DNA of 64,000 bases from Sipunculus nudus (lineage: Eukaryota; Annelida; Sipuncula; Golfingiida; Sipunculidae), in NCBI GenBank assembly GCA_026874595.1, contig CM049307.1:90707830-90771829 (forward strand), in the 5' to 3' direction. Every line of letters begins with the position of its first letter. The first letter of the stretch is position 1. The notes under the pieces were generated by a model. It did no database searches. It saw nothing but the letters and a program-made list of their open reading frames with translations, and was not told the DNA's origin. Below, piece by piece: positions 10,875 through 22,721 of the stretch. Made by a program: the position numbers and the translations under genes.

Positions 10875-11573
10875 ATAGATGCTCCTTTTATTGTGTGACA
10901 CGGGCGTAACTCGTGTTGTTGTTGCACTTTATGTTTAATCCGTACTGGTGAACTCCCGTTGTCATGCTGGCTGGGGGTTTTCACGCCTGGCCGAGGTCAC
11001 GTGATGACCCTGGTATGTAGAGATACACACAGCGATGCTTTTCTAGAGAATTCCTTTGACGCGTGCTTACCGTGTATAATGTCTTATTCTTCGAATGTTC
11101 TAGAAGTGGAAAAGTATATGAGGTGAAGAGTATATAAAGGGGCTGTGTTTTAGAACCGGGGGCAGAGAGTAGAGAAGGTTCCAGCGGACGCAGAAGCGTG
11201 TGTCAGTTTCTAGAACCTTATTCGACGCGTTCGGCAATTATAGATTTTCTTCAGAGTTTCTCCTGGATTTTGTGCATTTGGACTTCAGTTTACTTTCTGG
11301 ATTGTTACAAGAGCTTTACACTGGACTGTCGTTCTCCGAGAGTATATATTTAAAGAACTTATCTTTGTGACGGTGTTGGTATCGAGGTCCTGTGCACATT
11401 ATTTTTCTGTGTATTGATTTGTTGTTATACCGCTGTTTTACTGTATAATTATATTGATTTAGTGTATTGTAATGTTAGAGTTGTTTTAAGAATAAATTAT
11501 AGTTATTTGTTAACAAAAAACCACTGACTTCTTTATTCATTCCCCTAGACATTTCACGCTGCCTAGTGTTACA
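10871..11573 (+). mobile_element. Solo LTR of an LTR retrotransposon
   Basis: 703 bp starting TGTTATAG and ending GTGTTACA. The order of signals is that of an LTR: GC-richer U3, TATA box (TATATAAAGG, 11131-11140), then AATAAA at 11491-11496 and the CA end ~77 bases later. The imperfect terminal TGT/ACA inverted bases fit, and no internal coding region lies on either side. No 4-6-bp target duplication is visible because the left flank is a (TA)n tract. Ty3-type origin is plausible but not proven. A promoter of an unannotated gene is the alternative. Confidence 0.55.
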
Positions 11574-11600
11574 GAATCTGATTTTTTTATATATGTATAT

Positions 11601-11601
<1 letters not shown>

Positions 11602-11636
<35 letters not shown>
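11602..11636. repeat. (TA)n microsatellite
   Basis: TA run about 30 bases after the solo LTR end. Confidence 0.85.
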
Positions 11637-11638
<2 letters not shown>

Positions 11639-11689
11639 ACCCTTGCTAATAAAATGAGAGGGATATATACTCCCCTGTGTTGACGCCCC

Positions 11690-11975
11690 TGATTTTGCAA
11701 TAAACGACCTTTCATCTTCCTCACATATGCAACCAACCACCTTAGGTAATATGATTTACCTGTGTGTCAACATTGGCAGTACCATGTTTACTAACAGCTT
11801 TAGATAAACAGGCCTTTTCAATCGTCACAGAGGCGTAATAAGAACTTTTCTGAACTGGGATTACTTACAGTTTATTAATATGTATAATATGTAATTCTGG
11901 AGTAAGCCAGAAATAACACATACTCTTCAGAAAAAAAAACAAGAGAGTAGCTGGCTTTAACATCCAAACGTTGCA
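11690..11975 (+). repeat. Dispersed repeat family Q, copy A
   Basis: Diagnostic blocks in order: CATATGCAACCAACCA, GTCAACATTGGC, ACAGCTTTAGAT, CGTCACAGAGGCG, GGATTAC, AGTAAGCCAGAAATAAC, GTAGCTGGCTTT. The same order recurs at 12985, 17290 and 20355, always on this strand. It is non-coding (frames hit stops) and does not resemble any family I can name. Confidence 0.7.
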
Positions 11976-11984
11976 CTGGCGGGT

Positions 11985-12377
11985 CAGACTGTCACTAACA
12001 AGCAGGGTTGTATCATTGCCGCATGAGCTGGGCATAGTTGATGCCGTATATGGCAAGATTAGGACAACATGTAAGAATGTAAACGATCCCAAGGGTTTAG
12101 GTGCCAAAACCATCTGTGCCGTCGTGGCGGTTAGTTGCTATGAGCTTGCGGATATCTTGGTTTAGAGCTCTCTGCCTATTTGGCGAGTTGGGAATCTCTC
12201 CGGTTTGCGACCAGACAATCTGTCACCACGTCCAATAATCATTCCATGTCATTAAGTCCCGCGGGGATATTGGGGACGCACGTCCCTGTATTTGGATATT
12301 CTAAAGTGGTGGAATATAGAGCTAAAATATTGAGGAGAAGTCGGGCCATGCAGCCGGAAGTTAGAGAGGAAAACTAG
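11985..12377 (+). other. GC-richer unassigned segment, possible decayed exon
   Basis: An open frame to 12165 reads LGIVDAVYGKI, TTCKN, AKTICAVVAVSC. The 'I.DA.YG...C' pattern is loosely like the start of a SUEL/rhamnose-binding lectin domain, but the later conserved cysteines are missing. A second frame (12180-12377) follows without a splice signal. The segment directly follows repeat Q copy A. Function is not assigned. Confidence 0.2.
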
Positions 12378-13137
12378 ATCCGGACGCCCATTTCCACTTC
12401 TAAGCATTGTTACGATGCAGATAGGACAAATTGCCGAACATGTATATTAAGACCACGCAAAAGAAAATAAATGTTCCAACGACTAAAAAAAAACGTACGA
12501 AGCGAGTGGGCAAATTTTAAAAAAAATAGTCCAGTAAAATGTGTGCATTTTCTCCAACATGCAATACGAATTAAGAAAAATAAAATAGTGACGGGTTCAA
12601 TGTATTGTCATTGAAACTTTTATGAACAATAGTTTGTATTATTAACACACTTATTGATTTTAATGATTAAATGGTTCAGTTAACCCGGAAGACGTTGTGA
12701 TAATACATACACCTTAATACTGCACTTACAACATATGATCCGTATTAGAGATCATTCAAGAGATCTATTGGACAGGACAGCTGTTTTTTTCCTGTGATCA
12801 AACATATATAGGTAATAGAATTGGAAAAAAAAGCATAGTGTGAAAAGAAAGTGGGATTGTATTCAAATTCTTGTGTTAAAATTTCTCATTCCGATATCTG
12901 ATGTCTATTAACTAAATATGATCCGCCAACTAAGGCAAATACTTTCAAGCGGCAATTAAGACGAATCAGAGTTTTTTGTAATGGGTATTTTGCAGCTAAT
13001 GGCCGTTAAACTCCCACCGTTATGCAACCAACCACATGTTCACCCTTTTGTCAACATTGTTACTAGCTTGTAGATACACAATTCTATATACATGCGTCAC
13101 TCAGGTGTTACAAGCACTTTTCCTTACAAGAATAACT

Positions 13138-13868
13138 TAGAACTAGATGTGGTCGGACAATGGTCCTCAGAGGGCCCCGCGTTTCTGCTAGTGCTGGACT
13201 AGTTTACATATGGGTGAAAAGTTAAGTTAAATTTTAAAAATATTACAAACAGAAACAGGTTTTTTATCAATATGCATGAGGAAAAAAATCATACTTGATC
13301 AAATGATATTAAAGAAGATATGTCTGAAATAATGTGTGAAATAGAAAATCACCGAATGTAGTCTGTTAGCCATATTTGATTTTGAGCAAGTCTGTAAATT
13401 AATAGGTCTGAAGCCCTCATAGGCACCAATGATCCCTGTGAATTTGGGAAAGCTGCAGTAGGTTGTTGTTGAGTTATCGTTTGCGAAAGAAAATCAGCGA
13501 TCGGGCTGTGGCGGTCATATACGAATTCCAACAGGTCTGTAATTCAATAGGTCTGGAGCCCTAATATGTACCAACCATCCCTGTAAATTTGGAAAAAGCT
13601 TAAGTATGTTGTTGATGAGTTATCGCGCGCGAAAGAAAATCAGCGATTTGTCTGTTGCGGCCATATTGAAATTTCAACAGGTCTGTAATTAGATAGGTCT
13701 GGAGCCGTCTTAGGTACCAATCATCCCTGTGAATTTGGGAAAGCTGCAGTATGTTGTTGTTGAGTTATCGCGCGCGAAAGAAACTGTAACTGACGGAAGG
13801 ACGGATGGACGAAAGGACGGACTGACACGGTGATCACTATAGGGCACCCCTTGTCGAGCGGGGCCCTA
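13138..13868 (+). mobile_element. HINE/pearl-type non-autonomous Helentron
   Basis: The ~730-bp insertion has the diagnostic order: left flank (GAACTAGATG, GGGCCCCGCG), about 3.1 tandem core repeats of ~146 bp (13339-13788), then an ACGG-type microsatellite (GACGGAAGGACGGATGGACG), and a right flank GGTGATCACTATAGGGCACC ending GCGGGGCCCTAATT. The two GGGCCCCGC/GCGGGGCCC ends are complementary. This architecture is that of pearl elements and Helentron-associated interspersed elements described in oysters and other bivalves. No coding capacity; it would depend on a Helentron elsewhere. Its limits are set by the interrupted repeat Q copy. Confidence 0.75.
13339..13788 (+). repeat. ~146-bp core tandem repeats of the HINE
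   Basis: GTCTGTAATT-like starts at 13391, 13536 and 13682 give periods of 145 and 146 bp. The unit includes GAATTTGGGAAAGCTGCAGT, TTGTTGTTGAGTTATCG and GAAAGAAAATCAGCGAT. A partial unit precedes the first. Such units are the seeds of BIV160-like satellites in bivalves (established family knowledge). Confidence 0.85.
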
Positions 13869-14712
13869 ATTAATTTATACATACGCAGAGAAAGCCAGAA
13901 ATCACATAAATTCATGTCCTTACAGTGTTTCATGTCCAGCAGTTAGGGCACCATTGAAACCTTCCAGCTCTAACAGTGTCAGGGCACGAATCTACACTTT
14001 CCTGCCTAACTATTATATGTACACCTTCAAAACCTCCATCCCTCTGATAAGAACATTAAAAAATACTTAATTACAAAATTGTGTTTGAAATGTTGAAATG
14101 AAAAGGGTTATGCAATAAATACATGCTGGAATCATCGTGATCATATGCTGCAGAACCATTACTTGAGAAAGTTCACACATAGAAGGCTTAAAACGTAGCA
14201 TTTTAGCACCAAAATTTGCGTTCAACATAATAAGAGATGAAATGGTGCAAACTTCTTACTGTTGTAGTTTTTTTCTGGATTAGAGAATCAGCTGTTGGTT
14301 TTCCCATAAGGTACTATAAATGTTTATAAATAATGTTGGTGGGACCATAAATGAGGACACCTGAGTAAGAAACACTCTGATCAACGACCCAAGGTACTCT
14401 CCGCGGCCTTCTGAGATTCCTTCTACTAAGGCAAAAAAAAAAAAAAAATTAAAGGTCTGGTTCTCAGGCACCGCCCGCGTCAATTTTAACCCCCCGGATC
14501 AAAAATTTATATTTTGTTTATCATCTTTCAAGAAGATAAAATAATACAATTTTGATAAGTTTAGAAAAAAATATATATTTAATAATCATGCTTTTCCCTG
14601 ATCTTCTGACATTTTGATCGAAACATACAAAAAAGGTAATAAAAAAACCCGCCCACCCGGATTGATTTCTTTAAAAAGTGCCTAAAAACCATACCTCTTT
14701 TTTTAGCCCTAG

Positions 14713-14803
14713 ATGTGTTCAATCGTCAAGCGATCCCTGGAAGTCTCCTCGACTATCGCAATTGGGCGATAATGGGCGATCAGCAATGGCGTGTACGATC
14801 TTG
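14713..14803 (+). pseudogene. Possible second decayed PAN exon (weak)
   Basis: The acceptor-like ctctttttttagccctag precedes 14713 and a donor GTAAGA follows 14803. One frame begins M-C-S-I-V-K-R-S, close to M-C-Y-L-K-R-S of the PAN exon, but stops after 19 codons. GAAGTC-CTC-ACT is shared with the exon relic at 15029. Phase does not match the intact exon. Confidence 0.2.
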
Positions 14804-15028
14804 GTAAGAAGATTAAGGTAAAAAAAATATGTAAATAAGATGGAAATCTGTGACCAGATGCGACTCAAGAACTAATTTTGTGCCCAGATTTCAGCTTTTT
14901 AGCCAAATTTCAGTCATATTGGACATCTAGTGCAAACAGAAATAGCAAAGGATCCCAATAGCAAGACCGACCCCTAAAGATGTGTTAAAACAGGGGTGCA
15001 TGATGAAACAAACTAATTTTCGCCGTAG

Positions 15029-15114
15029 ATGTCATCTGAAGAAGTCCTCAACTGGTATATCACGCTTTGTGGAAGAGTACTAGAGCACTCAGTGGTTTCC
15101 CGCCTGACCCGGAT
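15029..15114 (+). pseudogene. Decayed duplicate of the PAN-gene middle exon
   Basis: It is exactly 86 nt, like 1781-1866, with acceptor cgccgtag and donor GTAAGT intact. In the homologous frame it reads CHLKKSSTGISRFVEEY, stop (TAG 15081-15083), then S-T-Q-W-F-P-A, stop (TGA 15105-15107), P-G. Alignment without gaps to CYLKRSPTGLPRF...PG is clear. Homology extends into the following intron (CACTGAAACAAACAAAA at about 40 bases past both donors), so this is a genomic and not a retroposed duplicate. It could only be used with read-through of stops, so a pseudogene or dead exon is most likely. Confidence 0.65.
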
Positions 15115-15547
15115 GTAAGTAGGACGTCATATTCAAGGGGTATCTTAAAATATTACCACTGAAACAAACAAAATGTTCAAATGTGTAAGCCACATACAAA
15201 ACGGAGCCGAAAATTGAACAGCGTAAACTTTTCTTAATTCAAACATCCACTCTTTTGTGGCCGGACACAGATTGTACTAAGGAATTTTATATGTATCTGT
15301 GTGTGTTGATATGTGCATTAGTAAACAATTTCCACTCTTTAATTATATTAAATTAGAAACCCGACGATTCTCCATATAATGATCAATAAATATCGTGTTT
15401 AATATTATTTGATTATAATATAATAATGATAATAAATTAATATAACAATAATTATAATAATAATAATTATAATGATAATAATAATAACAATATTGAATTA
15501 TACTTTGATGAGTGAGACACGGGAAATTTCATCATCTACAATGCCAA

Positions 15548-15560
<13 letters not shown>

Positions 15561-15604
<44 letters not shown>

Positions 15605-15667
15605 GCCTTTTAGATAGACTAACTTATCAATAACTTATTGATTAGTCTGTCTTAAAGGCGTCACTCT
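15561..15667. repeat. (GA)n tract plus 22-bp hairpin
   Basis: (GA)n at 15560-15602, then GACGCCTTTTAGATAGACTAA pairs with its near-perfect complement ending GGCGTC at 15662, loop about 17 bases; CTCTCTCC follows, so even the microsatellite is mirrored. The rest of 15.1-17.3 kb shows only the pogo-like relic below and short duplicated motifs. Confidence 0.75.
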
Positions 15668-16289
15668 CTCCCTTTACCTACACATTGAACACAGACTAAC
15701 ATAGCTATATTTCTGATACACACTACATTTTTGTGTCTACACTGGTTCAAACGTTTATTAATTACCATAGGGATTTGAGGTAACACTTTAAATGATGAAT
15801 TATGTTATTTAAGTATCTGAATATTATGTTTTTGTTGTAATTCAGACAATAATTGCACGATATTAGATCATCAATGACATTAAACAAAGATAATCTTTTT
15901 TCAGACAGAACAAGAAATCTACCTCTGTACCTTCACGTGAAGGATGCTTTTCAGACTCTCGTAAATTAATTGTCGTTCTTTCAAACAATAATTACATGAT
16001 GTTATTCTTGATCATCAGTGTCTGGGGAATAAGTCTGAAAATATGTTCAATTATAAGTTATAGTATATGAAGGTTTTATATATTTCTAACAAAAAATCAG
16101 TCCTGCATAATACTTATCTGATAAATAACGAGAAGTTTCGCATAATAAATATACAAGGCTCAAGCAAATAGTTTTCTCAAGACATATTCCGAAAATTATC
16201 ACCGTGAACGATACGTTCAAGGCTTTTGTAATTAATTGTCGCCCAGAGAAGATAAAAACATATTCCTAAAATGATTGTAGTGGCAAACT

Positions 16290-16480
16290 GGTACCTCAAC
16301 TTTGGAATAACCGGAAGTTGTATGGTGTTACCGTGCAGAAACTGCAGAAACTCAAAATAACGACCACTTTTGTACGGTCCTAATTTTTTCTCTCTGTATC
16401 AAACCTCGCTTGAACGACCACACCGAAAATGCGACCACGTTATCGAGGTCCTGTTGGTGTTCGTAGCTTCGAGGATTTAC
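16290..16480. mobile_element. Relic with pogo/Tigger-like terminal sequence
   Basis: AACGACCACTTTTGTACGGT, CAAACCTCGCTTGAACGACC and GCGACCAC...GAGGTCC resemble the repeated ACGACCAC motifs of pogo-type inverted ends. The same type of motif is at 54318. No transposase remains. Confidence 0.35.
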
Positions 16481-17289
16481 TGCATATATATGATATCCCG
16501 TAAGTATATTGGAGTTACATCATGCATTGCTCTACGTTTCATAGAACTCGCTACAGGACTCTACAGGAAAGAATTTAATATACTCTAATCTGTTAATTTA
16601 GGCAATCATGATGAAATATGTTTGAAATAAATCACATTTCTTTCAGGTTTGATAGCGGTTGTTACCATCAGTTCGTCACGTCTCCCTGAATGTCGGTGTA
16701 AATTAAGTCTTCGAGCTAACCTCAATTCATGTTATCCCAACGTATACCTGAAACGATTTCTACGATCAGTCTGTCACAGTATACTCTTCAGTTTACGCCC
16801 CCCCCCCCCCCACACACACCCTAGCTAATTCAGCTAAATGGATCAATCTTTGGCTTATAACTCAAATAGTATATAAATTTAATAAAATTCGTGAAAGATA
16901 CGATAGTCAAACGCCAGGGTCGGTTTATGAAAATAACAGTGTCGCAAAATATTGCCAATTATGTGTGTGCTGGTTGATGCATTAAACCAAAGTGCATGCC
17001 GATAAAGCACATAAAACAGGTTATACAATGATTCACAATTACATAAAAAGGTCTATTTCTATATCTGAGATATTAAATTTAGATTATCCCATAGACCTTT
17101 TTATAAAAATAAGTAAAATAATCGTCGATCCCACAGATTGCCCATGTTGTTTATATCTGCGTACATATCACATGTGCCCCCCCCCCCCCTCCAAAAATAA
17201 AATAAAATCCCGCCAGTTGAATCCAAACACGTCCAGAAAGGACCAGTTTGGAAAACGATTATTCATTTATTTTCATTACCAGCGACTAG

Positions 17290-17520
17290 TGACCTTCAAA
17301 CTTCCGTTCATATGCAACCAACCAATCCTAGGTGACGTGGTTTTTCTGTTTGTCAACATAGGCGCATGCACCGTGTTCACTGACAGCTTGAGGATAAAAA
17401 ATTTTTATACCAACGTCACCGGGGCATTATAATCACATTTTAAGCCGGAATTACCTATAATTTATCAATATGTATACAGAGTAAGCAAATAAGGCAGGTA
17501 AATAGCTTGCTTTCAAAGAT
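17290..17520 (+). repeat. Dispersed repeat family Q, copy C
   Basis: CATATGCAACCAACCAATCC, TGTTTGTCAACATAGGCGC, TGACAGCTTGAGGAT, CGTCACCGGGGC, GGAATTACC, AGAGTAAGCAAATAAGG and ATAGCTTGCTTTC match copy A in order. Confidence 0.75.
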
Positions 17521-17636
17521 CAAGGCGAAGGAAATAACAATTAGTAAAGGACATAGACAAGGATAACAAATCTGGGGTAATCTTGTATCGATTTCAGATT
17601 AAGCCTGATCCTAATTTCAGATTATACCCGCCTACT

Positions 17637-17817
17637 CTTCAGAAGTGGATCCTCTTTTTCAGCCGCGGCAAACTTTTTTAAAGGTTTCAGATCAAATTTT
17701 GGAGCCTGGACTTCCTCCTTTTGGGGACCCTGGGACTTTTTGTTTTAGGTTTTGTCATTATAGTTCCGCTAGGTTAGACCCCTCCTTTTTCTCAATCCTG
17801 GATCCGCCCGCAGATGA
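17637..17817. mobile_element. hAT-like MITE, copy 1
   Basis: It starts CAGAAGTGGATCCTCTTTTT and ends ATCCTGGATCCGCCCGCAG: inverted ends of the CAGGGGYGGATCCAGG type common in hAT-derived MITEs. The inner part matches 30345-30548 (TTTGT...GGTTTTGTCATTA, TCCGCTAGGTT, CCCTCCTTTTTC). An 8-bp target duplication is not clear. Confidence 0.55.
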
Positions 17818-17999
17818 ATTTAAATAATAAATTAATTCTTATGCTTTAAAATCATGACATATTATTTCGTGAAAACCCTTGAAAAAATATGAGATTTAAA
17901 AGTTGGGACCAATTCATGAAAAATAAAATTGTCACAAAGTGTTAATTATATTGTTAATCATAGTTTTATTGACTCGCATATGTTACCAAAGCGCATGAT

Positions 18000-20350
18000 C
18001 GTCACATTATATACAAGCATAAGGCATACAAACCTTCAACAATGGCCCAATTTGAGAGATACAGAAGTAAGAAAATATAAGAAGTTTAAGTAAAAAACCT
18101 ACATAAGCAACTTTTTGAAGGTGTTATCTGACATCATTTTAGAGTTTCACCCGGGAATGATCTGAAACCGATCTGAACCCCCCCCCCCCTCGGGTAATCC
18201 GGAGCAAGACTTATTTGAAATCGCTCCACCAAGATGAGAAGTACGGTTGGAACTAAATGTTTTGCTTCTTCGTCCTGCTGAATATCACCAAAGGCAAGGA
18301 AGTCATTCATCATTTTACCCCGGGGAGAAAAACCGACGCTGGGGTGAATAATAATTCCCTTTTAATGTCAAGCGTATCACTTTGATGTGCTCCGTAAGTA
18401 CGCCCCTCTGGAGAGGGTCACGTGGTCATATCACAGAACCCATAAACCATTATGGGGAAAAGGCGCGTGACATATCGTGATTCCAAGTCTGGCCAGACAG
18501 ATACTTTTCTTTATGGAGCGGTCGGTATGAACTATACTGCTATCTTTAACACGTAGGTGACACAGTTTTCCTGTTGTGTTATGATAAATTTCACGCGCGG
18601 CTGACTCACAAGTGTCTTCTGATGAAAATACCGCCCGCCCTCTCACCTATTTTCGTCTGGATGTCGTAAAAACACGATTCTCCAGTGACCCTTTCCCGAA
18701 AGTGTAATGTCAAAGCAAAGACCCATTGTTTTTTTTAAATATCCTGTATAAACCTATAAATCAAGGCGTTTTTCTAATTATACTTTTGCATTCACCGAGC
18801 ATGTGTATAAGGGAAGCCTTCCCTCTCTAACCCCTGATCCCCCGGGTCTTCCAATCCCCCTTCCCTAGTGACCCGCGAGGGGACATAGGAATAGCTCGTA
18901 TAGCCAATGTTCATTGAATATTAGGTCACGGTCCACAATAAAAAACATGTAAATCTGTTATATGTGACTGTTACTCTGAATAAGCTCTGAATCTGCAGGC
19001 TTAGCACAAACGCGGACAGATGAAAGAAAAAGATAATCAAACAAAGAAAAAAGACCAGAAAATTGTAATTGATGTTTTTTGCACTTAGAGAGACCTTAGA
19101 AAGTCCACCAACTGTTGTCCTTCCTCCCTACGGCACCGAGACTTAACTATGGGGATGTTTGTATTACGTAAACACTGAGACAGTATTTTCCAACCGATTA
19201 CTCGACTCAGAAATTAGGAGTTCTCGTGTACGTACATTTAATTTTATTTTTAAAGTATACCTGTAAATATAATCAATTTCATACCAATATAAATCAGGTT
19301 TCATGTACATTTATGTTTCCCAGCACACATGCACGTGCATTGCTAGATTAAATGGGACGCCATGTTTTATAACCTCATCGTAGGCCAGGATTTCATAGCT
19401 AATACAAGCGAAACACACGTTAAAATTAACATTTTATGATTCGTTTACTTGTAGATTGTCGTCATAGTACCGAATAGTTCCGTTCGAGTTGATTAACCAC
19501 TGCATGTTTGGTTTACAACTGTGTCCAAAAATTAGTGCACAGGAATAAATTTTCCACACTGGAAATAAAAAAAAAATATTGTGAAAGTTAATAGCCTCAT
19601 CATAAGCACAGTGTAAATTAAATTAATTTAATTAGAATTATTGATTCTTAACTAGTGCGAGTGAAGAAGACCCATTTAGTTAATTAAATAATGGTTCTTT
19701 TATATATTTATATTAGAACTTGCTATTTCATAAATTTCTTAATATTGTTAAACACAGTTTAACTTACGAAATATTTAGAGTGATTCAATTACTCGCCGAT
19801 TGAATGACAAATATTTGTTTAAAGGGATTGTAATGGGTGATATATCAATTTGCTCATGTAATTTTATTCCAGTTTCATCATTCAAGTGAAATTGTTTCAA
19901 GGATAACGAATTTTTAAAGCATGTTTGTGTTGGTTTTGAAATAAAATATTTTTGTATCTGAAATAAAAAATGTGAACAAAAGTCTGATTAGAAATGTCGA
20001 GCAAGTCAGCTTATTCATAAATAGAACCCCTGTAGGCCAAATAGTTAGTTCACTATAGTTCAGCGAGGAAATAATAAAAACAACCTGTCTACAATTTAAT
20101 AAACAGACAATGAAGGAAGCTATACAAAATTTGAAGAATTTGTGCATAAATTGTTCAAGATTACAAAAATTTACATTTATTTACCAGTAATACATGGCGA
20201 TGAAATTGTGCAGTAAACGAAAGGGTTTATTAGGGGGGGAGCTAATTAACCCTTCGAATAATCCGTTAAGGTTTACTAGAGTACAATAAACCCTTTTCTC
20301 AAAAGCAACCCCTTCACTAAACCCTTTGTTTTAACAGTGTTAGATAATAC
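18000..20350. other. Intergenic stretch, nothing supported
   Basis: Contains a poly(C) tract near 18178-18190, short AT-rich repeats, and a small inverted repeat at 20219-20299 (AAAGGGTTTATT against AATAAACCCTTT). Short open frames on both strands have no recognisable domain or splice context. Confidence 0.5.
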
Positions 20351-20354
20351 CCTG

Positions 20355-20560
20355 TATTTTTATTCATAATATGCCAGCATAGTTTTCTGTCTGTCAACAT
20401 TGGCTCATGTTCCAGCTTGTAGATCAACAGGCTCATACAACCATCACGAAGGGGTTACCATTAATTTTCTGAACAGGAATTACCTGTATTCAGTTCATTT
20501 ATGTGCGCGTAGAGTAAGCCCGGGAACACATATATATTCTTCTAATAAAGGTAAGTAAAG
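20355..20560 (+). repeat. Dispersed repeat family Q, copy D
   Basis: GTCTGTCAACATTGGCTCATG, CAGCTTGTAGATCAACAGGC, ACCATCACGAAGG, CAGGAATTACCTG and AGAGTAAGCCC follow the family order. The left end is degraded. From 20.6 to 22.5 kb no supported feature follows. Confidence 0.65.
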
Positions 20561-22572
20561 TGTTTCTTTTAAACAAAATTTTCACAGAGAAATAACATAC
20601 AAGAAAGGAATACATGGAAGACGTCTCCGTGCTAAAATGGCTCTAATATTTTGCCTAAACGGCGACATATTTATCAAAACCTCTCATGTTGAAATCCCAG
20701 AAAAAAAACCCCGTTGTTTTGTGGTTAAATGATACATAGAATCTTCTTTTACACTTATGATATTCTTTGGAAATAAACTAAAATGGATAAAGAGATTTGC
20801 CTTTTACGATGTCTCTAGAAATAAAACCCAACTACAGTTTTGCATTCGTCCTCCCTTAGAAGAGAGTGGCCATTATTTAATACTGAAGACCCTTTCTGGT
20901 AATGGTTTGGGCATCAGGAGGAGTTTATGGGGACACTTGGGGATGATCCGTTTTTCAAGTGGGTGGTTTTTTACCATACTGTCTTCGAAACCATAAACAG
21001 AACAATGAAGATCCCTGAAAGTATGTTAAGAAAAATACCAGATGTTTACTAAAAACCGGACACAAACCTTCATTGTGTCTACTTAAAAGTAAAGAAATCG
21101 GAAATCTTTGGTCACGGAAGGTATAAAACTGAGCTCCCTTGTGGCTGCGATACACTGGTCTCGAAGAATCATTCCGATATACATGTATATAGAAAGATAA
21201 GAGAAAGTGAATTGTGTACAATTTTGATGCGTTGCATGTTAACGTTGGTATCCTTCATTTTGGATAAAAGTAAAAAGTACGATGTCGTGAACGTAATCCC
21301 ACCATCCTTGATATAGCACTCCGACAGTCCGTGTTCGGTGACACAAACATGCCTTTCTTTGGTACTTCTACTTTGTCTCATTTTTCTTTAAAATTCAGAT
21401 GACAATATGGTTCCGACGTGTAATCTATCATCATTTGGGCCTTCTGGTTGAAAACGAACTCCGTAACGCCCTCCCGGTGATCATCCATTCTTCTGAGTAC
21501 GTCTGTATATGTCTGTTTGAAAGTTAACTCATCTTAAGAACATATATTGTATATATGACCTTAAAAATTAGAATTACCATTGAACATTTTCCGACGTTCG
21601 CCAATAGGGCGCTGCTCTCATTTAAGTAAGTACTCGGGTGGCATTTTTTAAAGAAGTGCATGCAAACCCTGTTCCTTCTTTTTTGGTGTTTTTATAAAAG
21701 GTATTTCATAAATCGCAAAAACATGAAACCTTAAACACATCAAACATGTAAAATCATATGTCATTTTTGATATGATGTGTATTTATGGGTTCTATCTTTC
21801 CTTTGCATTATGTTTCCCCAATTCCACATTCTCGTAAATTTAGACTGGAACAATGACAGATTGCAATTTGGAGTAACATATATCTTTCTGACAATCAGAC
21901 GGTGCGGAAGCTGGTTCATCATTTCTGAATACATGTAAAACTCCTTTCATCCACTTCAGAACTGACGACACATTTTTAATGAGACACTTGTCGGATAACC
22001 CACTTATCGGACGCGTAACGTATTGCAAATTCATTAATCACGAAACTAATTAGGTTCATGCCTGATAAACTTTTTTCATAGTTAGTAAAATTATGAGCTT
22101 AATTAGGAGGAGTTAATTAGTGATTAATCGTGCTTATGATGCCCGACTGAAACTACTCAGGCGTGATTCGTAATCTAATTTGGAAATCTCCTCAAATATG
22201 CCATTAAAGAGAAGCCCCGATTAACACGGTAGGATTATCCCGGGTCAGAGATTAACGGTACCACTTATATTGCCGTTGTATATTTATGCTAGTCATTAAA
22301 CTTCATTAAATAAATATTATTAAATATAATATGAAGATTAAAGAATGACGCAACTTCTACTGCCTGTGCATACGGCAAAATTGACAAACATCGATGTAAT
22401 GCACCTGTTCCACGAAGATAGGCATTGAGCGTAATGATCGTCAGCAGTGTTCCGGTCAAATTACCTTGTATTGCATGTATTGCAAAATGAAGTTGAATTA
22501 CGTCATTGGCATATGTTTTATTGCTGATTTTTAATTTGTTCTGTCTCTTGGAAAGAAAAATCAGAGAGCGAT

Positions 22573-22574
<2 letters not shown>

Positions 22575-22642
<68 letters not shown>
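22575..22642. repeat. (TA)n microsatellite
   Basis: About 34 TA units near the 3' end of the left Penelope-like copy. Confidence 0.9.
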
Positions 22643-22647
<5 letters not shown>

Positions 22648-22721
22648 TGAATAGATCTGCAGATTTTCTGCAAGCAACAACTACTAGAGTGCTCTATGGC
22701 ATTTCACCAGAGCTTTAAGAT

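Larger units (their letters stand above)
12985..13915 (+). repeat. Dispersed repeat family Q, copy B, split by a HINE
   Basis: 12985-13137 carries TATGCAACCAACCACA, GTCAACATTG, AGCTTGTAGAT and CGTCACTCAGG. The family then resumes at 13869 with ATTTATACATACGCAGAG and AAGCCAGAAATCAC. In copies A and C these two halves are adjacent, so the 13138-13868 sequence is an insertion. Confidence 0.75.

Noticed and set aside
11971-12165. SUEL-type lectin domain
   Set aside because: Only the I.DA.YG...C part resembles the family; the later conserved Cys positions are missing. Listed as an unassigned segment only.
13339-13788. CRISPR-like array
   Set aside because: Units are ~146 bp, contiguous and have no spacers: HINE core repeats in a eukaryotic genome.
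22506-22718. IYIYIY and similar frames through (TA)n tracts (also 23446, 24840, 32266, 42745)
   Set aside because: Translation of microsatellites.
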